Below the pieces are notes generated by a model that was not told the DNA's origin, searched no databases, and was given only the letters and a program-made list of their open reading frames with translations. Positions 1 through 3,833 of a stretch of DNA of 6,262 bases are shown here, one piece after another. The stretch's first letter is position 1. Every line of letters starts with the position of its first letter. The DNA is from Gammaproteobacteria bacterium (lineage in GTDB: Bacteria; Pseudomonadota; Gammaproteobacteria; UBA6429; Thiohalophilaceae), in assembly GCA_024639445.1 (NCBI GenBank), contig JAHEIJ010000058.1, positions 1 to 6,262 of the forward strand, written 5' to 3'. The position numbers and the translations under genes were made by a program.

Positions 1-616
1 CCGGCCGCTGCGCATCCAGGTTTGTGGTACCAATATTTAACACCCGCCCTTTACGATACTCTTGCGCAATAGCTTGCACCACCTCATCATCAATGTAGCG
101 GGCAATCATGGCACGAAGTGGTGCCGTGTCGGCGATTGAATCACCGGTCAAGGTCTTGAGCTTACTGTTTTTTGTCAGCATGTCTTTGGTGGAATAACGG
201 GTATAAACCTCCTTGAGTTTGTCATCATAGTCAGAACCCAAAAAGGCAAACGGCGCGGTCAATGCTCCGGTACTGATTCCGGTAACCATGGTAAATTGTG
301 GCCGTGTCCCGGCGGCACTCCAGCCTACCAGCAGGCCCGCACCAAATGCGCCATTTGCCCCACCACCGGAGATGGCCAGGTAATAATGTTGTTTACCATA
401 AATTCCTGAATATCGCTGGCGGATCTCGGTTTTGGAAGTGGTTAACCAGGCATCAGCATATGGCGGTGCCATATCACCCCAATACCTCGCTTGTGGTATA
501 CCTGGAATCTGCGCTTGATTCCCGCTTTCCACCGGCAAAGGATTGCGCGGAGGTATCGAGGCACAACCCTGAACCAGAACAACCAGTAACAAAATTGATT
601 TCGACACATTGCTCAT
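1..616 (-). CDS. Patatin-like phospholipase lipoprotein (partial, 3' end beyond left edge)
   Basis: Reading leftward from the ATG at 616-614 gives at least 205 residues with no stop before the edge. Residues 1-17 form a short basic, then hydrophobic signal ending VLVQG, followed by Cys18. This fits a lipobox, so the protein is probably lipid-anchored in the envelope. The patatin fold begins near residue 78. The glycine-rich oxyanion-hole segment GGGANGAFGAG lies at 84-94, and the nucleophile elbow GISTG at 113-117 gives Ser115 as catalytic. A GDSIADTAPL segment (158-167) and NIGTTNLDAQRP (194-205) resemble bacterial patatin lipoproteins. The catalytic Asp of the Ser-Asp dyad would lie past the edge. 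The family hydrolyses acyl esters of lipids; the substrate here is unknown. A GCAAGG ribosome site (625-630) sits 8 bases before the start. The ssb terminator separates it from the upstream operon, so it is probably transcribed alone. Confidence 0.9.
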   Translation of the reverse strand, partial: MSNVSKSILLLVVLVQGCASIPPRNPLPVESGNQAQIPGIPQARYWGDMAPPYADAWLTTSKTEIRQRYSGIYGKQHYYLAISGGGANGAFGAGLLVGWSAAGTRPQFTMVTGISTGALTAPFAFLGSDYDDKLKEVYTRYSTKDMLTKNSKLKTLTGDSIADTAPLRAMIARYIDDEVVQAIAQEYRKGRVLNIGTTNLDAQRP

Positions 617-685
617 ACTGTTTACCTTGCAAAAATGTCAGAATGAATTAATGAAATAATTAAAACCCGGATCAATCTGGAAATC

Positions 686-715
686 ATCTTAAAGTTTAAA
701 AATAATTATTGTCGA
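686..715 (-). promoter_or_regulatory. Candidate sigma-70 promoter for the patatin-like gene
   Basis: On the minus strand TCGACA (715-710, 5 of 6 matches to the -35 consensus) is followed after 18 bases by TAAGAT (691-686, 4 of 6 to the -10). It lies in a markedly AT-rich spacer and would leave a leader of roughly 60 bases before the ATG. The spacer contains the perfect palindrome AATAATTATT (701-710). The placement after the ssb terminator makes a promoter here necessary, but the exact boxes are a by-eye guess. Confidence 0.3.
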
Positions 716-801
716 ACCCCATTGACGAATGAAACCAGATACAACTGATACCCCAAAATAATAACAAATGAGTACTGCACTACAAGGGGTCACACTCCAA
801 T

Positions 802-836
802 AAAAAACCCCTGCAAGATACTCTCTTGAGGGGTTT
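802..836 (-). terminator. Intrinsic terminator of the transporter-ssb operon
   Basis: On the minus strand AAACCCCT (836-829) pairs perfectly with AGGGGTTT (812-805). An inner stem CAAGA/TCTTG stacks on it past a single unpaired base, leaving a 5-base loop. The RNA then runs into six U residues (complement of the A run at 802-807). It begins 25 bases after the ssb stop codon. There is no matching T-run on the other strand, so it works in one direction only, isolating ssb from the patatin-like gene. Confidence 0.9.
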
Positions 837-861
837 AGATATACAAAACATCAGGTAAATT

Positions 862-1299
862 CTAAAAGGGTATATCGTCATCAAAATCCCCGGCTGGGGC
901 GGGTTCCTGCGTCGCGGGCTGTGCCGCCGGTGCTTCATCCTGGTTGTAACTCGTACTACCGCCGCGGGAATCCAGCATTTGCATTTCATTGGCCACGACT
1001 TCCGTGGTGTAACGATCATTGCCTTCCTTGTCCTGCCACTTGCGCGTTTGCAGTTTGCCTTCGATATAAACCTTGGATCCTTTCTTCAGGTACTCGCCGA
1101 CGATCTCCGCCAGGCGACGGAAAAATACCACGCGGTGCCATTCAGTCTTGTCCACCTGCTCGCCGGTATTCTTGTCTTTCCATGATTCACTGGTAGCAAG
1201 GGTAATATTGGCGATTGCACCCCCATTGGGTGAATAGCGGACTTCCGGATCCCGACCAAGATTACCAATCAGAATAACTTTGTTAACACCCCTTGCCAT
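862..1299 (-). CDS. ssb: Single-stranded DNA-binding protein SSB
   Basis: This 145-residue protein is a bacterial SSB that coats single-stranded DNA as a tetramer and recruits replication, recombination and repair proteins. The OB fold covers about residues 1-110, starting MARGVNKVILIGNLGRDPEV. The DNA-stacking aromatics known from E. coli are present as Trp40, Trp54, Phe60 and Trp88. A low-complexity Gln/Pro/Ala/Gly linker covers about 111-137, and the acidic protein-interaction tip DFDDDIPF ends the chain. At 145 residues it is shorter than E. coli SSB (178), with the loss all in the linker. The start is supported by a strong purine-rich GGGGAGAG ribosome site a few bases upstream (about 1303-1313). 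It follows the transporter gene by 47 bases on the same strand with no terminator between, so they are likely cotranscribed. A clear terminator follows. No frameshift or missing key residue was seen. Confidence 0.98.
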   Translation of the reverse strand: MARGVNKVILIGNLGRDPEVRYSPNGGAIANITLATSESWKDKNTGEQVDKTEWHRVVFFRRLAEIVGEYLKKGSKVYIEGKLQTRKWQDKEGNDRYTTEVVANEMQMLDSRGGSTSYNQDEAPAAQPATQEPAPAGDFDDDIPF

Positions 1300-1346
1300 A
1301 TTCTCTCTCCCCTTTCGTTAGGTACTTGTTTGCTCTTTAATAAAAT

Positions 1347-2726
1347 TCAGGCTGCACTTTCAGCGACCGAATACGCCAGTAAAGCGTCGCTGTCCAGCTT
1401 ATGCTTGTCCACTTTCAGGTAGGCCACCCCATCCGTTGCGATCACGGTGGCCTCAGCCACGCCGACAATACGGCTTAACTCGAGTGCCAGTTGATCCGCG
1501 CCGGCTTCATCCAGCGATCCCACATTCAGTAACTGGTTGCTGAGATAACGCGGCTTGCGCATGGTGACAATCAACAGCAACCACAGGCTGGCCAGCGCGG
1601 CGTTAAACAGAAATACACTCTGCAGGCCGTAATGTTGCATCAGCCAGCCTCCCGTCAGTCCGCCGACAAAGATGCCGAAAAACTGCGAGCTGGCATACAC
1701 CCCCATGGCGGTGCCTTTGTGGGCTGCCGGGGCCAGCTTGGCCACCAGCGAGGGCAACATGGCCTCAAGCAAATTAAACGCCGCAAAAAACAACAATAGC
1801 ATGATCACCATGCCCGCCATAGTCCCGTTCAGACCGGCCAGACCCAGCTCCGTCAGCATCAACACCACCACGGCACCACTAAGTATTTGCTTAATCATGC
1901 GTTTTTTCTCCGCCAGGAGAATAAATGGAACGATCATGAGCATGGACAGAAATAACACCGGCAGGTACACCTGCCAATGCTGGCTGATATTCAGCCCCGC
2001 AGTATCGTGCAGCAGCAATGGCACCACCATGAAGGTCGAAATCAGCATCGCGTGCAGGCTGAAAATACCGACATCGACCCGCAGTAACTGCGGATCTCGC
2101 ACCGCATAGCGAAACCAGTCCACCTCCACTTCCGTATCGCGGTGGAAACGACAAACCGTGGGCCGAGGGACGAAAAACAGGGTGATGCCGATTCCCCCTA
2201 GCGCCAGCAGGGCGATGGTCCAGAAAATACCCGCCAGGCCAAACCATCCGGCCAGGACCGGTCCCAACACCATGGCGGCGGCAAACGACAGCCCAATACT
2301 CACGCCAATGAAGGCCATGACCTTGATGCGATGCTCCTCACGGGTCAGGTCTGCCGCCAACGCCATGACGGCGCTGGCCACCGCCCCGGCACCCTGCAGG
2401 GCGCGCCCCAGAATGACGCCTTCAACACTCGTCGCCATTGCCGCGACAACACTGCCCAGCGCAAATACCAGTAAACCCCCAATAATCACCGGCTTACGGC
2501 CGATTCGATCCGAGAGCATCCCCAATGGAATTTGAAACAGGGCCTGGGTGAGCCCGTAGATCCCCAGGGCGATACCGGCGAGCGTGGCGGTGTAACCGTT
2601 GTACTCTTGGGCAAACTGCGTAAACACCGGCAAGATCAGGAACACGCCAAGCATGCGGGTCATAAAAATGCCTGCAAGCGAGAACGCCGCCCGGCGCTCA
2701 CTGGTTGTCATTGAATCCGGCTGCAT
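1347..2726 (-). CDS. yajR: MFS transporter of the YajR type with C-terminal YAM-like domain
   Basis: This 459-residue inner-membrane protein belongs to the major facilitator superfamily, with about 12 hydrophobic segments between residues 15 and 388. Motif A lies in the loop after helix 2 as GMLSDRIGRK (69-78). A motif B segment, GRALQGAG (107-114), and a motif C-like Gly/Pro stretch (141-160) ending in GPVLAG follow. After the last helix a soluble tail (about 393-459) with alternating strand and helix character, including ATVIATDGVAYLKVD, matches the ferredoxin-like YAM domain of E. coli YajR (454 residues, by recall). The N-terminus, GERRA-like at 9-13, also lines up with YajR. The family is proton-coupled efflux; the substrate is unknown. 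Met1 is preferred over Met6 because an AGGT ribosome site (2732-2735) lies 5 bases before it. The gene precedes ssb by 47 bases. The symbol rests on remembered similarity and should be treated as tentative. Confidence 0.9.
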   Translation of the reverse strand: MQPDSMTTSERRAAFSLAGIFMTRMLGVFLILPVFTQFAQEYNGYTATLAGIALGIYGLTQALFQIPLGMLSDRIGRKPVIIGGLLVFALGSVVAAMATSVEGVILGRALQGAGAVASAVMALAADLTREEHRIKVMAFIGVSIGLSFAAAMVLGPVLAGWFGLAGIFWTIALLALGGIGITLFFVPRPTVCRFHRDTEVEVDWFRYAVRDPQLLRVDVGIFSLHAMLISTFMVVPLLLHDTAGLNISQHWQVYLPVLFLSMLMIVPFILLAEKKRMIKQILSGAVVVLMLTELGLAGLNGTMAGMVIMLLLFFAAFNLLEAMLPSLVAKLAPAAHKGTAMGVYASSQFFGIFVGGLTGGWLMQHYGLQSVFLFNAALASLWLLLIVTMRKPRYLSNQLLNVGSLDEAGADQLALELSRIVGVAEATVIATDGVAYLKVDKHKLDSDALLAYSVAESAA

Positions 2727-2877
2727 GTTTTACCTGGACAGAAACCATACCTTTTATATAGGGCGCAGCATGGTAACAGGTTCAGAACTGTGAAGAAATG
2801 TGCAAATCTGGCGTGAAAATGGACTGTAACCTACTACAATAGTAATAAGGATATAGTAGTATTTTTTAAAATATTGC

Positions 2878-2906
2878 TTGTCGGCTCAATCAAATCTACT
2901 TATATT
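2878..2906 (+). promoter_or_regulatory. Candidate sigma-70 promoter for the CsgD-like regulator
   Basis: TTGTCG (2878-2883, 4 of 6 to the -35) is followed after exactly 17 bases by TATATT (2901-2906, 5 of 6 to the -10). Transcription would start near 2913, giving a leader of about 135 bases. One arm of the CTCAATCA/TGATTGAG inverted repeat lies between the two boxes, and the other lies about 28 bases after the predicted start, an arrangement compatible with repression. This is a by-eye assignment. Confidence 0.4.
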
Positions 2907-3035
2907 TAGTGATAGTTTCCAATTACTAATAGATACTGTCTGATTGAGACACAGAGGCACGGATGGCCCATTTCCTGGTTCTTGTCCGCCAACAAAGGCA
3001 ATGAGAAGGAATGTGCTTGGAGAAATTGTTTTTTA

Positions 3036-3042
3036 GACGAGG
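3036..3042 (+). promoter_or_regulatory. Ribosome binding site that decides the regulator's start
   Basis: GACGAGG ends directly against an ATG at 3043, leaving no spacing, while a second in-frame ATG at 3049 is 6 bases away, the usual distance. The second ATG is therefore the more likely start, shortening the protein from 218 to 216 residues. Confidence 0.6.
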
Positions 3043-3048
3043 ATGTTC

Positions 3049-3699
3049 ATGTTAGCAGGACGCTGGATAAATATCGTGGGCTCACGACCCGGGGCTTACG
3101 AGAAATTGGCTGCCCATCTTGAAGCCACCACCGATGGCCGCTGCCACATCACCGATTGCCGATTCGGCCAATCCCCCACGCTCAAATACAATGTCAAAAC
3201 CGGACTGGTTTTGATCGATGCGACTGAGGAGAAACCCGGGGAAGCCCTGGATTTGCTGTTGCAGTGCCGTAAATCCGGCAAGCAGCAACTTTTGTATGCC
3301 TTCTTCAATGCCGAACATGACAGCCGGCTGGAGAAACTGGCGGCACCGCCTGAAATCCATGGCATTTTCTATGTGGATTCCAGCCCCGACCACCTGACCA
3401 AAGGTGTGATGGCAATTTTCAACGGTGACCTGTGGTTCCCACGGCGCGTGATTGCCCGCTACCTGATTAACCAGAAACCCCATACTTCTCAGGCATTTTT
3501 GAACCGTGAACATGACCTGTTGACGGTGCGGGAAATGGAGATCCTGAATCTGCTTTCCACTGGCGCCAAGAATACTGACATCGCTGATCAACTCAGCCTG
3601 AGTGTGCACACCATCAAGACCCATATTTATCATATTTACAAAAAGCTCGATGTTTCCAACCGTACCCAGGCGGTAAACTGGGCCACGAATAACCTCTAA
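3049..3699 (+). CDS. LuxR/FixJ-type transcription regulator of the CsgD/VpsT family
   Basis: This 216-residue protein (218 if the ATG at 3043 is used) has a degenerate receiver-like N-terminal domain (about 1-140) and a LuxR-type helix-turn-helix (about 157-214). The HTH carries LTVREMEILNLLSTGAKNTD, then HTIKTHIYHIYKKLDVSNRT. The closing NRTQAVNWATNNL closely resembles E. coli CsgD, which ends NRTQAVSWANDNL and is also 216 residues (by recall). IHGIFYVDSSPD followed by GDLWFPRR (126-133) aligns with the receiver helix where VpsT binds cyclic di-GMP. Here the motif is W129-F-P-R132, against W[FLM][TS]R in VpsT and a divergent Tyr/Gln version in CsgD. Asp57 sits where the phospho-acceptor would be, but the N-terminal acidic pair of true receivers is missing. 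Family members switch on biofilm matrix genes; targets here are unknown. It stands alone between the transporter and uvrA, with no curli or polysaccharide genes in view. Confidence 0.9.
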   Translation: MLAGRWINIVGSRPGAYEKLAAHLEATTDGRCHITDCRFGQSPTLKYNVKTGLVLIDATEEKPGEALDLLLQCRKSGKQQLLYAFFNAEHDSRLEKLAAPPEIHGIFYVDSSPDHLTKGVMAIFNGDLWFPRRVIARYLINQKPHTSQAFLNREHDLLTVREMEILNLLSTGAKNTDIADQLSLSVHTIKTHIYHIYKKLDVSNRTQAVNWATNNL

Positions 3700-3714
3700 T
3701 CCAGCGGTTTTTTT
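3691..3714 (+). terminator. Weak possible terminator after the CsgD-like gene
   Basis: AACC (3691-3694) can pair with GGTT (3706-3709) just before a run of seven T (3708-3714), overlapping the end of the coding sequence. The stem is only four pairs with an 11-base loop, so it is marginal. Some readthrough from the regulator into uvrA is possible. Confidence 0.25.
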
Positions 3715-3736
3715 CCCTTCTTCTGGTAGTACCGAT

Positions 3737-3751
3737 AACTGAACGCAGTTC
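3737..3751. repeat. Palindrome upstream of uvrA
   Basis: AACTG-AACG-CAGTT (3737-3750) is a perfect inverted repeat, and GAAC-GCA-GTTC (3741-3751) is a second one overlapping it. Neither matches the gammaproteobacterial LexA site (CTG-N10-CAG) nor the Gram-positive SOS box (GAAC-N4-GTTC), although both come near in content. It could be an operator for an unknown regulator or chance. Confidence 0.35.
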
Positions 3752-3772
3752 TAATATTGCGCTGTGATCGCT

Positions 3773-3802
3773 TTGCCCATCACCCCGGGATGGGCGTATA
3801 GT
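3773..3802 (+). promoter_or_regulatory. Candidate uvrA promoter with overlapping GC-rich dyad
   Basis: TTGCCC (3773-3778, 4 of 6 to the -35) and TATAGT (3797-3802, 5 of 6 to the -10) are 18 bases apart, giving a leader of about 25 bases before the uvrA ATG. The spacer and -35 are covered by a perfect dyad, GCCCATC (3775-3781) and GATGGGC (3789-3795), around a 7-base centre that itself contains part of CCCGGG. There is no T-run on either side, so it is not a terminator. Binding there would block RNA polymerase. Confidence 0.4.
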
Positions 3803-3833
3803 TATGGGTTGCTTTGCTACGCGGAAATAATTC

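Larger units (their letters stand above)
2727..3042. other. Divergent intergenic region, AT-rich, with short inverted repeats
   Basis: This 316-base stretch holds no convincing gene. It must carry promoters for the leftward transporter-ssb unit and the rightward regulator. Repeats seen: TACTA-CAA-TAGTA at 2832-2844, with a further TAGTAGTA at 2854-2861; CTCAATCA (2885-2892) and its exact reverse complement TGATTGAG (2941-2948); and TGTCT-GATTG-AGACA at 2937-2951. No leftward promoter matches the consensus well. TATATA (2760-2755) sits at a sensible distance from the transporter start but lacks a recognisable -35. The G+C content drops clearly relative to the flanking genes, mainly between about 2830 and 2940. 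Confidence 0.6.

Noticed and set aside
298..651. Plus-strand open frame opposite the patatin-like gene
   Set aside because: It is antisense to a well-supported coding frame, its protein resembles nothing I know, and no ribosome site is evident.
701..710. AATAATTATT palindrome as a Fur-type operator
   Set aside because: It is only 10 bases, in a very AT-rich spacer, and lacks the flanking GATAAT repeats of a Fur box.
1672..2535. Plus-strand frames opposite the transporter
   Set aside because: They are low-complexity Ala/Pro/Thr/Ser-rich translations typical of the strand opposite a hydrophobic membrane protein.
2936..2954. CTGT...ACAG stretch resembling a LexA site
   Set aside because: The CTG and CAG triplets are 9 or 13 bases apart in the possible pairings, not the required 10, and the interior is not the usual AT-rich core.
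3001..3036. Possible 11-codon leader peptide (MRRNVLGEIVF) before the regulator
   Set aside because: The AAGG before it is only about 3 bases from the ATG, there is no attenuator-like structure, and no codon bias suggests a sensing peptide.
3011..3055. Second tiny frame of 14 codons overlapping the regulator's start
   Set aside because: The purine-rich stretch abuts its ATG with no spacing; its length is compatible with chance.
3082..3633. Long minus-strand frame (183 residues) opposite the regulator
   Set aside because: It mirrors the codon structure of the real gene, whose conserved HTH leaves no doubt as to the coding strand.
3741..3751. GAAC-GCA-GTTC as a Gram-positive type SOS box
   Set aside because: The spacing is 3 rather than 4, and the organism looks gammaproteobacterial.
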